From positions 1 through 52,506 of the forward strand of contig JAFVTL010000013.1 of NCBI GenBank assembly GCA_017503235.1: a stretch of 52,506 bases of DNA. Reading direction: 5' to 3'. This DNA comes from Bacteroidaceae bacterium (GTDB taxonomy: Bacteria; Bacteroidota; Bacteroidia; Bacteroidales; Bacteroidaceae). The notes under the pieces were generated by a model. The model searched no databases. It was not told where the DNA came from and worked only from the letters and a program-made list of their open reading frames with translations. This document shows, piece by piece, positions 28,194 to 37,701 of the stretch (its first letter is position 1; each line of letters begins with the position of its first letter). A program made the position numbers and the translations under genes.

Positions 28194-31100
28194 TTATAAA
28201 GTGATTCTCAAACCTAAATTAAAACGTCTCTGTGTCGGATAAGCACTCCAACCACCGGTATTTGATTCACGGTCGTCCGGCATATCGGTCCACAAGAAGA
28301 GGTTGTTACCATTCAGGTATACTCTCAAGCTCTTCAAACCTACAGCCTTCAGCCACTTCTGTTGGTTGAATGTATAGGCCAATTCGGCATACTTCAAGCG
28401 GAGGTATGAACCATCGAACAAGAAGCGGGTACCTTCTGCATAACTCGGTTGCTTGGTTGTATAGCGTGGCAGAGGAACATCAGCATTCTGATTGTCCTTT
28501 GACCAGTAGGAACCTTCTTCGAATACAGAGTTACGTACACCGCCGTCAAAGCCTCTCAAACCTACACTACGAGTTACATTGTTCACACCATAGAACTGCA
28601 CGAAGAAGCTCCAACCTTTATAGTCAAAACCAATCTGAGCGTTCATGGTATTTTGAGGAGAACCAGTAAATCCGTATGGGATATTATCGTATTGTGTAAT
28701 CACACCGTCACCGTCATAGTCAAGGATGATGTAGTTACCCGGCATACGGTATTCATCGTTTGAATCAAGAGGAGTAGAACCGTACAATTCATCCCAGTTG
28801 TTATAGTAGCCATAATCCACATAAGCATAAGTTTGGCCGATAGCCTTGTTAGCGCTCTTTTGGTATTCAGGCTTCAACTTCGGGTCGTCACGAGAAATAA
28901 TCTTGTTTTCAGCATGAGTGTACGATGCGTTACCCCAAAGACGCCAGTCTCTGTTCAACTGCTTGTTCCAACGGAGTTCGATTTCGTAACCTTGGCTTTC
29001 TACTTCACCGAGGTTGGCAACAGGTGCAGTTGCACCGAAGTAAGAAGGAACAGCACGGTCACCACCATTCATCAAAATGTCTGTACGCTTTTCCTTGAAG
29101 TAGTCCACCGAACCGGCAAGCAAACCACCGAGGAAGGAGAATTCAGCAGCCACGTCAAACTTGGTAGCAACTTCCCACTTCACATCCGGGTTACCCAATT
29201 GGCTTTGTGAATAGATTTGATAGATAGAAGCACCACCGGTCAAGCCTTGAGTAAATGTACCTCCCTTGTTCCATGTATCCATATACAACCAACGGCCATT
29301 GACATTGTCATCACCAATCTGACCCAAAGAAGCACGGAATTTGAACATATCCAGCCATTTGAGGTTCAATTTCTTGATGAAAGGTTCTTCAGAAAGCATC
29401 CAACCTACAGCTCCTGATTGGAAGAATGCGAAACGATTGTCTTCAGAGAACTTTTCTGAACCGTTGTAAGCACCGTTGTATTCGAACATATAGCGGCTTG
29501 CATAGTCGTAAGTTGCACGGAATACCCAGTTTTCACGGAAATAAGGAAGCATACTGCCTGTAGCATACTGTTCACGGCTGAAGTTACCCATAGCACCCAC
29601 ATTGTGGTTACCGAACTTGCGGTTGTAGTTCACCTGAGCCGAATAGTTGATACGACGATAAGCACCACCTACACCACCGGCAGAAGTCGACCAGTTATTG
29701 TTGTTCTTGTAGTCAAAACGGTTGGTAGCAGTTGTAGTTGCCTTGAAATATTCAATACCTGTTTCCGGGTCAATCCACTTATATTCGTTTTCTTCCCAGT
29801 CATTGGTATCATCCACACCACGTCCACCTTCAGAGAAGCTGTTGTCGAATGCCAATCTCAATTGTGCGCTCAAGCCCTTGGTCACGAAATCCAAGTTCTG
29901 ACGCAAAGTAAAGTCGGTCATCAACTGGTCATTGGTGTTGATACCGATACCACCGGTTGACAGATATTCCATGGAGTTCTGAGCTGCCTGAGTTTCAGCC
30001 GGACGATAGTAACCGAAAGTACCATCGCTATACTTCGGGCGGAAAGCATCCGGTGCGATACCGTAGAAAGCAGACCAAACCAAGTTTTCATACTGAGACA
30101 TGGTAGCCTTTCTTACACCATGAGAACCGGACAAGTTCACAGAAAGTACAGTAGTATTGGTCAAGTTGAAGTCCAAGTTTGAACGTACGTTGATACGGTC
30201 GTAACCGAAGCCCGGTTCATAACCACGGGTGTTTGTCACCTTCTTATAGATGTCACCTTCGTGGGTGTAATCCACGTTTGCAAAGTACTTCACGAACTTG
30301 GTACCACCTGAAATACTAACGTTTGCATTGTAAGTCAAAGCTACATCCTTCAACAATTCGTCTACCCAGTCAACGTTCGGATAACGTTCATATTCAGCCA
30401 AGTTAGCCGGATAACGATACTTTCTCAATGTTTCATACGGAGTATACTTTTCCCATGCGGAAGGCATAAAAGGCAATTCGCTTTCGATAACTTCATTACG
30501 TACACTTAACGCATCGTAAGAGTCCATCAATTGCGGCAACTTTGAATAAGTCTTGAAAGTTGTGCTTGCGTTGATGTTAACTACAGCCTTACCTTCTTCA
30601 CCACGCTTGGTATTAATCAAGATAACACCGTTCGCACCACGCACACCGTAAACAGCTGTTGCAGAAGCATCCTTCAATACAGAAATAGAAGCTACGGAGT
30701 TGATATCCACGCTACCCATTTCACGTTCGATACCATCGACGAGAATCAAAGGCTTGCTGCTGTTCCAAGATGTAGCACCACGGATGATGATTTCAGGATC
30801 TTCCTGACCTGGCTGACCGGTAGTAGTCATAGTTACCACACCCGGAAGGTTACCAGACAATGCCTGACCCAAGCTGGTTACACCACCGGTACGTTCAAGC
30901 ACCTTGCTGGTTGTCTGAGTAATCGCACCTACTACAGAAGCTTTCTTCTGCTGGCCGAAACCTACTACAACGACTTCTTCCAACTGTTGGGAGTCATCTT
31001 CCAATTCAATTTTCATGAGTCCTTTGGACACTTTCACTTCTTTTGTCTGCATACCGACAAAAGAGATAACCAAGACAGCTTTGTCATTAGGCACGTTCAG

Positions 31101-31304
31101 TTCGAAATTACCGTCTATATCTGAAATTGTACCTACTGAAGTGTTACTTTTTAAAACAACTGAAGCACCAATGACGGGTTCACCGTTGCTGTCTACAACA
31201 ACCCCTTTCACCGAGAGGCCCTGTGCCATTGCATTCATGCAGCAGAATAGCATAAGGAGAATCAGCGAAGGAATCGTCCGAATTTGTTTCATTACATTTT
31301 TCAT
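28194..31304 (-). CDS. xusA: SusC-like TonB-dependent transporter, first pair
   Basis: Full-length SusC family protein of 1036 residues. Order: signal peptide (MNAMAQG), carboxypeptidase-regulatory-like domain (about 30-110; VKGVVVDSNGEPVIGASVVL), a TonB-box-like stretch (EEVVVVGFGQQKKASVVGAI), plug (about 130-240; YGVRGANGVILINTKRG) and 22-strand barrel ending RRFNLGLRITL. It imports xylo-oligosaccharides across the outer membrane. A 162-bp spacer separates it from the GH43 gene upstream; I find no TAnnTTTG box in that spacer, so it is probably read through from the GH43 promoter. A six-base-pair stem (AGACTG/CAGTCT) lies in the spacer. Confidence 0.95.
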   Translation of the reverse strand: MKNVMKQIRTIPSLILLMLFCCMNAMAQGLSVKGVVVDSNGEPVIGASVVLKSNTSVGTISDIDGNFELNVPNDKAVLVISFVGMQTKEVKVSKGLMKIELEDDSQQLEEVVVVGFGQQKKASVVGAITQTTSKVLERTGGVTSLGQALSGNLPGVVTMTTTGQPGQEDPEIIIRGATSWNSSKPLILVDGIEREMGSVDINSVASISVLKDASATAVYGVRGANGVILINTKRGEEGKAVVNINASTTFKTYSKLPQLMDSYDALSVRNEVIESELPFMPSAWEKYTPYETLRKYRYPANLAEYERYPNVDWVDELLKDVALTYNANVSISGGTKFVKYFANVDYTHEGDIYKKVTNTRGYEPGFGYDRINVRSNLDFNLTNTTVLSVNLSGSHGVRKATMSQYENLVWSAFYGIAPDAFRPKYSDGTFGYYRPAETQAAQNSMEYLSTGGIGINTNDQLMTDFTLRQNLDFVTKGLSAQLRLAFDNSFSEGGRGVDDTNDWEENEYKWIDPETGIEYFKATTTATNRFDYKNNNNWSTSAGGVGGAYRRINYSAQVNYNRKFGNHNVGAMGNFSREQYATGSMLPYFRENWVFRATYDYASRYMFEYNGAYNGSEKFSEDNRFAFFQSGAVGWMLSEEPFIKKLNLKWLDMFKFRASLGQIGDDNVNGRWLYMDTWNKGGTFTQGLTGGASIYQIYSQSQLGNPDVKWEVATKFDVAAEFSFLGGLLAGSVDYFKEKRTDILMNGGDRAVPSYFGATAPVANLGEVESQGYEIELRWNKQLNRDWRLWGNASYTHAENKIISRDDPKLKPEYQKSANKAIGQTYAYVDYGYYNNWDELYGSTPLDSNDEYRMPGNYIILDYDGDGVITQYDNIPYGFTGSPQNTMNAQIGFDYKGWSFFVQFYGVNNVTRSVGLRGFDGGVRNSVFEEGSYWSKDNQNADVPLPRYTTKQPSYAEGTRFLFDGSYLRLKYAELAYTFNQQKWLKAVGLKSLRVYLNGNNLFLWTDMPDDRESNTGGWSAYPTQRRFNLGLRITL

Positions 31305-31466
31305 TACAATTAGTTTAAGAATTTATAATTCACTTAAAAAATTCATTTGTAAGAGACTGCTATCGTCAGTCTGCATTACGGATAGATTTTAGTTTACTTT
31401 TACTTCACGTTTCTCAATAATAAATAGATTTAATTAGACATATAAGGGTTGTTTCTCTCATTTTTT

Positions 31467-33200
31467 TCATTTTTTAGTGGCGTACAGCGCAATGGTTGTA
31501 CCGGTAAATCCTCCAGCTACAGCTGTAGACAGATAACCGGCGTCTACATTATCGCAAAGGCTCTTCCATTCTTTACCTTTATCTATAGAATAGAGGAAAT
31601 CATAGGTCAGTCCTTTGGATACGACTTTCAAGTCAAAGCAAGTAGCGTCTGCCGGCACCGGATTTGTAGCCAGAACCTTATCTTCACGTCCGATTTGAGT
31701 CAAAGTAATCTGGCGTCCGTTTTCCGATTGGCTAACAGCCATGAAATATTGATGGAATTCATCCTTGAAGAGCAAAAGACCTGCTTTCTCTTCGGCGCTT
31801 TCAGGATTGAAATACATTCTTGTTTCTGTCTGGAACTCATGATGCTGCATACGGCGGCATACCAAAGCCGGCACGTCTCTTTCCTTGGAACTCTTTTCAC
31901 CACACTTCAAGGTAAGGTATCCCGGAGTTTCGGTCAAAGAATAGAGGTCGGTGGCTGGACCACGAAGGGTCATCCATTGCATATCCAAAATTGAATCTCC
32001 AAATTCTTCAGACACGCTGAAGTTACCAAAAGTGACGTTTTCACCGCGCTTCACGCCCTTACGGCATTGAATCATCGGTACCACTTCGTCACCTTGCGTG
32101 ATGATGGGGAATCCGTCTTCGCTCCATTCTACAGGCAAGAGGAATGTTTCGCGTCCCAAGTTTTCGAAACGGTTGTTGATAGGACGACATGCCAAGAATA
32201 CGGCCCACCAGTCTCCTTCAGCCGCTTGAACGAGGTCTGCATGACCGGCGCAAGTGATAGGATTCGGGCGGTTGGGCGACAAATGACGCTGAGTCAAGAT
32301 AGGATTGCGTTCCCAAGCCTTGAAGGGTCCCCAAGGAGAATCGCTTCGGAAAATCACTTCCGAATGGTTGACGCTGGTACCACCTTCTGCGTCCATCAAG
32401 TAATACTTGCCGTTGATTTTATACATATGCGGACCTTCAATCCAGATAGGCTTTTCTTCTGGATGAACGCCTTTGTTCACAATAATCTTGCGAGGGCCCA
32501 CCATCTTGTCGTTCTTCCAGTCAAACTCCTGAACTCGGATAGTACGGTGTCCGTCATATTCAGCCTTGAAATCGGGTGCCTCGTCGTTATTAACCACATA
32601 AGCCTTGCCATCTTCATCAAAGAAGATGCTAGGGTCAATACCTCCTACTTCAGGGACACGAATCGGGTCGCTCCATTCGCCGAACGGATCTTGAGTCTTC
32701 ACATAGAAGTTGCCAGCACCGACATTGGTTGTAATCATGTAGTAGGTCTTGTTGTGAGGATTATAGCTGATGGCCGGCGCAAAGATACCGCCGCTAACAT
32801 GCTGACCTACCATGTTGACCAGTTGGGAAGGACGGCTCAACACATGCCCCACCTGCTTCCAGTTTACCAAGTCACGGCTATGGAAAATAGGCACACCGGG
32901 GAAATAGGTGAACGTCGAAGTCACCAAAAAATAATCGCCTTCACCGTTGGTACAGATGCTCGGGTCAGAATACCAACCCGGAAGGATAGGCGTATAGAAA
33001 CTATTTTCGCCTTGTAACGGATTTTCTTTGTAGAAACTGTCGTCACCCTGATAAGTGAAATAATCAAACAAAGCGACCGACTTACCGATTTCAGGAGCCT
33101 GTCCGCTTCCTCCCTGCATACCACATGAGGCTATCATACCGCCCATACCGGCAACAAGGACCAGCGTTGAGGCGAATTTGGATAGAACTTGGTTTTTCAT
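31467..33200 (-). CDS. GH43 beta-xylosidase/alpha-L-arabinofuranosidase lipoprotein
   Basis: First gene of the xus operon: a 577-residue lipoprotein (lipobox MIASCGM). The GH43 propeller (about residues 65-370) carries the three acidic residues: base Asp79 (WYSDPS), Asp189 (GGIDPSIF) and acid Glu255 (WIEGPH). The C-terminal beta-sandwich (about 390-577) is the usual companion domain of xylosidase-type GH43 enzymes. It should remove xylose or arabinose from xylan or its oligosaccharides; which sugar cannot be told here. Its promoter carries the shared operator, and the leader is about 34 nt. Confidence 0.92.
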   Translation of the reverse strand: MKNQVLSKFASTLVLVAGMGGMIASCGMQGGSGQAPEIGKSVALFDYFTYQGDDSFYKENPLQGENSFYTPILPGWYSDPSICTNGEGDYFLVTSTFTYFPGVPIFHSRDLVNWKQVGHVLSRPSQLVNMVGQHVSGGIFAPAISYNPHNKTYYMITTNVGAGNFYVKTQDPFGEWSDPIRVPEVGGIDPSIFFDEDGKAYVVNNDEAPDFKAEYDGHRTIRVQEFDWKNDKMVGPRKIIVNKGVHPEEKPIWIEGPHMYKINGKYYLMDAEGGTSVNHSEVIFRSDSPWGPFKAWERNPILTQRHLSPNRPNPITCAGHADLVQAAEGDWWAVFLACRPINNRFENLGRETFLLPVEWSEDGFPIITQGDEVVPMIQCRKGVKRGENVTFGNFSVSEEFGDSILDMQWMTLRGPATDLYSLTETPGYLTLKCGEKSSKERDVPALVCRRMQHHEFQTETRMYFNPESAEEKAGLLLFKDEFHQYFMAVSQSENGRQITLTQIGREDKVLATNPVPADATCFDLKVVSKGLTYDFLYSIDKGKEWKSLCDNVDAGYLSTAVAGGFTGTTIALYATKK

Positions 33201-33240
33201 GATTTTACGTTTAAAAGTTTCAATGCATTTTTTCTCGGTA

Positions 33241-33326
33241 CAAAACTAAATAATCGCGAGCTAAGAATCTTTGCGAATTGTTACATGTAATTTTTATATT
33301 ATTACATATTTTAATAGTATGTTACA
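33241..33326 (-). promoter_or_regulatory. Promoter and three-copy TGTAA operator of the GH43-xus operon
   Basis: The minus-strand -7 box TAGTTTTG lies at 33,241-33,248, about 41 bp before the GH43 start codon. TTACA (TGTAA in the transcribed sense) begins at 33,281, 33,302 and 33,322, spaced 21 and 20 bp. Thirty-two nt separate the first copy from the -7 box, as at the other two xylan promoters. The rest of the gap to 33,660 is AT-rich with no credible gene. Confidence 0.72.
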
Positions 33327-33673
33327 ATTATTTTCGTTTCCGTTTCGCGTTATTTCACATATATCTGTGTTTCAATTAATTAAGAATGTAACATACATAT
33401 ATTGGAAGATATACACAAAAAGTATTGCCAAATCAGACAAGGAAACCCTACAGAACCCAACAAGTTCACAAAATATGAATCAGATGAATCATAATGCGCT
33501 AACCTTCTGATTCACAACATCAAACCCTGACACTTTTGACAGATGTTTTTGATACCTATTGGTTCTGGCTTAATATAGGAGCATCAAAATATATAAGGAA
33601 GGATTTTATGCACAAAATAGCTCCAAACGAGCAGAATCTGAACACCCATGACGCATTATTCGGATGTTTTTGT

Positions 33674-33681
33674 TAACTTTG
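33674..33681 (+). promoter_or_regulatory. Predicted -7 box of the ABC exporter gene
   Basis: TAACTTTG is an exact match to TAnnTTTG, 33 bp before the ATG at 33715. No convincing -33 TTTG is present at 19-21 nt. Confidence 0.55.
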
Positions 33682-33714
33682 CGGCTGAAAATCAACCATT
33701 CTACTGAAAACAAC

Positions 33715-35547
33715 ATGAAAGAATTCATCGGAATACTCCGTCGCTTCGTTCCCCCTTACAAAAAATATCTAGCGTTGAACGTGCTGTTCAATATCCTCTC
33801 GGCCATACTGAACATCTTTTCGTTCGCGCTCATCATGCCTATCCTCCAGATTCTTTTCAAAATACAGGAATCCAGCTACGTCTTTATCCCGTGGAACTCA
33901 GACCTTTCTTTCAAGGACATCGCCGTAAACAATTTCTATTATTACGTCACCTGCCTCATCGAACAATACGGTGCCAGCACCACATTGCTATTCCTGGGTT
34001 TATTCTTGGCCGTAATGACCTTCTTCAAAACCGCCTGTTACTTCCTTTCATCGGCAACACTTATCCCCATACGAACAGGGGTAGTTCGCGACATCCGCAC
34101 CCAAATGTACAACAAGATACTGGAGCTCCCAATCGGTTTTTTCTCTGAAGAACGGAAAGGAGACATCATCGCACGAATGAGTGGAGACATCAACGAGATA
34201 GAGAACAGCATCATGTCATCTTTGGACATGCTATTCAAAAATCCGATTCTAATCTGTTGTTATTTCGGAGCCTTGATAGCGCTCAGTTGGCAACTCACCC
34301 TCTTCACCGTGACCGTACTTCCACTGATGGGATGGATTATGGGGAAAGTCGGCAAGAAGCTGAAACGCAAGTCCTTGGCTGCACAAAACCAATGGAGCGA
34401 CCTGATGTCACAAGTAGAAGAAACCTTGGGAGGGTTGCGAATCATCAAAGCATTCATTGCCGAGAAAAAGATGAGCCATCGTTTCCTGCAATCCAACAAT
34501 TTATACCGTAATACCATCAGCCGTGTCAACACCCGCCAACAATTGGCACACCCCATGAGTGAATTCCTTGGCACATTGCTCATTGTATTCGTCCTTTGGT
34601 TTGGCGGCACGCTGATTCTGAATAACAACGGAGGAATCGAAGCGCCGACTTTCATTTATTATTTGGTCATCCTCTATAGTGTCATCAACCCCCTAAAGGA
34701 GTTTTCAAAGGCCGGATACAACATCCCCAAAGGCCTTGCAAGCATGGAGCGTGTAGACAAGATTCTGATGGCCGAAAACAAGATGCCAATTGCAAAAAGC
34801 CCCCAATCCATCGAAGTTTTCAAAGAAAAGATAGAACTTCGCAACGTTAGTTTCAAGTACGACACGAAGTGGGTGCTCAAGGATATAAACCTCACCATCG
34901 AAAAGGGAAAGACCATCGCTTTGGTTGGACAATCCGGATCCGGTAAGTCAACATTGGTCGATTTGATCCCCCGTTATCACGACGTACAAGAAGGCGAAGT
35001 GCTGATTGACGGAATCAATATAAAGAATACCACTTTCCAGGATTTACGCAGCATCATGGGCAACGTCAATCAGGAAGCCATCCTGTTTAATGACACCTTC
35101 TATAACAACATAGCTTTCGGCGTAGAAAATGCAACCTTGGAGCAAGTGATGGAAGCGGCAAAAATCGCCAATGCACACGAATTTATCATGGCCAGTGAAA
35201 ACGGATATGACACGATGATAGGTGACCGCGGAGGAAAACTTTCAGGAGGCCAACGCCAACGGGTCAGCATTGCACGTGCCATCCTAAAGAATCCACCGAT
35301 TCTGATTTTGGACGAAGCTACATCAGCACTCGACACAGAAAGCGAACGCATGGTACAGGATGCCTTAGAAAAACTGATGGAGAATCGTACAACCATTGCC
35401 ATCGCCCACCGTCTTTCTACCATTCGCCACGCCGATGAAATCTGCGTCCTTCATGAAGGACGTATCGTAGAAAGGGGCAAGCACGATGAGCTATTGGCCT
35501 TGGACGGTTACTACAAGCGCCTTTGCGACATGCAACAGATGAAATAG
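33715..35547 (+). CDS. MsbA-like ABC exporter (fused membrane and ATPase domains)
   Basis: A 610-residue half-transporter. Residues about 1-340 form a six-helix ABC exporter membrane domain. Residues about 360-605 form the ATPase: Walker A GQSGSGKST, signature LSGGQRQR, Walker B ILILDEATSALD and the switch His in AIAHRLS. It is most like MsbA/lipid A or multidrug exporters of Bacteroidetes, which work as homodimers in the inner membrane. The start at 33715 (MKEFIGILRR) fits the predicted promoter; a start at 33664 would lie upstream of it. It faces away from the xylan locus and ends at a long bidirectional terminator. Confidence 0.9.
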   Translation: MKEFIGILRRFVPPYKKYLALNVLFNILSAILNIFSFALIMPILQILFKIQESSYVFIPWNSDLSFKDIAVNNFYYYVTCLIEQYGASTTLLFLGLFLAVMTFFKTACYFLSSATLIPIRTGVVRDIRTQMYNKILELPIGFFSEERKGDIIARMSGDINEIENSIMSSLDMLFKNPILICCYFGALIALSWQLTLFTVTVLPLMGWIMGKVGKKLKRKSLAAQNQWSDLMSQVEETLGGLRIIKAFIAEKKMSHRFLQSNNLYRNTISRVNTRQQLAHPMSEFLGTLLIVFVLWFGGTLILNNNGGIEAPTFIYYLVILYSVINPLKEFSKAGYNIPKGLASMERVDKILMAENKMPIAKSPQSIEVFKEKIELRNVSFKYDTKWVLKDINLTIEKGKTIALVGQSGSGKSTLVDLIPRYHDVQEGEVLIDGINIKNTTFQDLRSIMGNVNQEAILFNDTFYNNIAFGVENATLEQVMEAAKIANAHEFIMASENGYDTMIGDRGGKLSGGQRQRVSIARAILKNPPILILDEATSALDTESERMVQDALEKLMENRTTIAIAHRLSTIRHADEICVLHEGRIVERGKHDELLALDGYYKRLCDMQQMK

Positions 35548-35562
35548 ATTCAAATGAACATC

Positions 35563-35607
35563 AATAAAAGCGAAGGAGGCAGTTACCCTGCCTCCTTCGC
35601 TTTTATT
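35563..35607. terminator. Bidirectional Rho-independent terminator between convergent genes
   Basis: Twenty-base arms (35,563-35,582 and 35,588-35,607) pair perfectly around the loop TTACC. A-rich bases on the left and T-rich bases on the right end of the stem let it serve the ABC exporter (plus) and the mrp gene (minus). Confidence 0.9.
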
Positions 35608-35649
35608 GGATATAATACGCCCTTTTTAATCGGGGTTCTTTATTGAAAA

Positions 35650-36750
35650 TCATTTCTTCAATTCAACAATACGTGTTGGTTCCTGTCCTGCATTACGAAG
35701 TTCTGTCTGCTTCACTACATTTTCCGCCAAAGCCAAGAAGGCTTGACCGGTGATGGAGTTTTCATCAAGAGCAGCCGGAGTACCCTTATCACCATTTTCA
35801 CAGATACTCTGCACAATAGGAATCTGTCCCAACAAAGGAACATTCATCTCTTCAGCCAATTGCTTGGCTCCTTCTTTACCAAAGAGGTAATATTTATTTT
35901 CGGGTAGTTCAGCAGGAGTAAACCATGCCATATTTTCCACCAAACCAAGAATAGGTACATTCACCTTGTCGTTGGTATACATATTGATACCCTTACGTGC
36001 ATCAGCCAAAGCAACTTGCTGCGGAGTGCTGACGATTACAGCACCGGTAATGGCAAGCGTCTGTACCAAAGTCAAATGAATGTCACTGGTACCCGGAGGA
36101 GTATCAAGAATGAAATAATCCAAATCTCCCCAGTTTGCATCGCCAATGAGTTGCTTCAAAGCATTGCTCGCCATACCTCCGCGCCACAAAGTCGGTTGGT
36201 CAGGGTCCACAAAGAAGCCGATGGAGAGCATCTTGATTCCATACTTTTCAATGGGTACAATCAAATCACGACCGTCAATGGTTTCAGCATACGGACGAGC
36301 CTCTTCTACTTGAAACATTTTCGGCATGGAAGGCCCGAAGATATCGGCATCGAGCAACCCGACTTTGTAACCCAATTTAGCCAATGCCACCGCCAAGTTT
36401 GCGGAAACGGTTGACTTACCTACCCCACCCTTACCTGACGATACAGCTATCACATTTTTCACCAACGGAAGCATTTTACCAGGTTCTGGACGAGCCGCCT
36501 GACGACTCTCTGTACTGATAGTCACTTGCACGTCGGGAGATATATAGGTATGAATTGCAGTCTCTGCCGCCTTCACCATGGATTTCATAAAAGGATCGGT
36601 CGGTTTCTCAAAAGTCAAGGAGAAACTGACACTCATTCCGTCAATGCGGATATTATCGGCTACCATATCAGCCTCAACGAGATTCTTTCCGGTGCCGGGA
36701 TAACGCACGGTTGCCAGTGCGTCGAGTATGAGTTTTGGATAAAGAGTCAT
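35650..36750 (-). CDS. mrp: Mrp/ApbC family ATP-binding protein
   Basis: A 366-residue P-loop ATPase of the Mrp/NBP35 family, which carries Fe-S clusters to apoproteins in the cytosol. The N-terminal MIP18/DUF59-like domain (about 1-90) precedes the deviant Walker A SSGKGGVGKST and the DTPPGTSD motif. The usual CxxC near VENM, which bridges the Fe-S cluster in E. coli Mrp, is replaced here by MAWFTPAELPENKYYLF, and the whole C-terminal half has a single Cys (QSICENG). Fe-S binding by the canonical ligands is therefore doubtful. It follows trmB in the same direction, separated by an inverted repeat. Confidence 0.92.
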   Translation of the reverse strand: MTLYPKLILDALATVRYPGTGKNLVEADMVADNIRIDGMSVSFSLTFEKPTDPFMKSMVKAAETAIHTYISPDVQVTISTESRQAARPEPGKMLPLVKNVIAVSSGKGGVGKSTVSANLAVALAKLGYKVGLLDADIFGPSMPKMFQVEEARPYAETIDGRDLIVPIEKYGIKMLSIGFFVDPDQPTLWRGGMASNALKQLIGDANWGDLDYFILDTPPGTSDIHLTLVQTLAITGAVIVSTPQQVALADARKGINMYTNDKVNVPILGLVENMAWFTPAELPENKYYLFGKEGAKQLAEEMNVPLLGQIPIVQSICENGDKGTPAALDENSITGQAFLALAENVVKQTELRNAGQEPTRIVELKK

Positions 36751-36765
36751 AGTTATCTATTTTTT

Positions 36766-36836
36766 TCACCACAGATTACACAGATTAGCACAGATTCTTT
36801 AATTATTTCTGTGTCAATCTGTGTAATCTGTGGTGA
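36766..36836. repeat. Intergenic inverted repeat of CACAGATT units (R1)
   Basis: Arms of 29 nt (36,766-36,794 and 36,808-36,836) agree at 27 positions. Each arm is three CACAGAT(T) units in tandem at 9-10-nt spacing, behind TCAC. It fills the gap between trmB and mrp and would form a long hairpin in the transcript. Confidence 0.85.
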
Positions 36837-36844
36837 GTCAATTT

Positions 36845-37603
36845 TCATTTACTTGTTTTCAATCCGCTACGTTTGCTTCGGTTGTAGCTTCTGTATTCAT
36901 CAAGTTCAATCTCCACATCAGGTTCACGAAGTTCACCTTCCTGTGGCAAACGAAACTTCATATACTTGATATTCAATCCACGATCAAGCCATTGTTGTTC
37001 GTAATAGGTACGGATGCCGAGTATATCATCCACCAAACCCGAATGATAAAGGTCATCCGTACAGAACTCTACTGGGAACTTATTTTCCTCCACCATGTAT
37101 TTGGTGTAAGTAAACATGAAATTGCTGTCCGTCTTAAGGTGAATCAAGCCATCGGGTACCAAAAACTTGCGATAACGATTCATAAAATAGGTAGAGGTCA
37201 GACGTTTGGTAGCTTTCTTCATCTGAGGGTCAGAGAAGGTCAACCATATTTCGCTGACTTCACCTTCAGCGAAAAAGCGATCAATAATCTCGATGTTCGT
37301 ACGAAGGAAAGCGACATTCTTCATGCCTTCATTCAAGGCATCGGTAGCTCCTGTCCACATACGGGCACCCTTAATATCCACGCCAATGAAGTTCTTGTCG
37401 GGATACATGCGTCCCAAACCGACAGTATATTCGCCGCGTCCACATCCCAACTCAAGGACAATCGGATTGTCGTTCTTAAAGAAGTCACAATTCCAATTAC
37501 CTTTCATTTCGAAAGGTACGTTATCCACCACCGAGTAAGGATATTCAAATACATGCGGATAATCCGCCATATCTGCAAACTTCGCCAGTTTTCCTTTTCC
37601 CAT
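36845..37603 (-). CDS. trmB: tRNA (guanine-N7-)-methyltransferase
   Basis: A 252-residue SAM-dependent methyltransferase that makes m7G46 in tRNA. The SAM-binding motif is [25 protein letters not shown] and the TrmB signature [15 protein letters not shown] follow, where many relatives have FPDPW. The start at 37603 (MGKGKLAKF) is standard for the family; the longer frame runs back into the R2 repeat. It lies between ilvE and mrp, with an inverted repeat on each side. Confidence 0.93.
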   Translation of the reverse strand: MGKGKLAKFADMADYPHVFEYPYSVVDNVPFEMKGNWNCDFFKNDNPIVLELGCGRGEYTVGLGRMYPDKNFIGVDIKGARMWTGATDALNEGMKNVAFLRTNIEIIDRFFAEGEVSEIWLTFSDPQMKKATKRLTSTYFMNRYRKFLVPDGLIHLKTDSNFMFTYTKYMVEENKFPVEFCTDDLYHSGLVDDILGIRTYYEQQWLDRGLNIKYMKFRLPQEGELREPDVEIELDEYRSYNRSKRSGLKTSK

Positions 37604-37615
37604 AGTTATGTAATT

Positions 37616-37692
37616 TTCACCACAGAGTAACACAGAGTTCCACAAAGTTAATAATTAAAACTCCGTGAGACTCTGTGCCACTCTGTGGTGAA
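37616..37692. repeat. Intergenic inverted repeat of CACAGAGT units (R2)
   Basis: The left arm reads TTCAC then CACAGAGT units with 2-nt spacers; the right arm is the reverse complement with the same units but different spacers (AA against GG, TC against CT). The units pair while the spacers do not. It fills the ilvE-trmB gap. Confidence 0.85.
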
Positions 37693-37701
37693 TTCAAAAT
37701 C

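Noticed and set aside
33271-33510. A 79-codon plus-strand frame in the gap upstream of the GH43 gene
   Set aside because: It covers the operator and promoter region, is AT-rich without a recognisable protein pattern, and has no promoter of its own.
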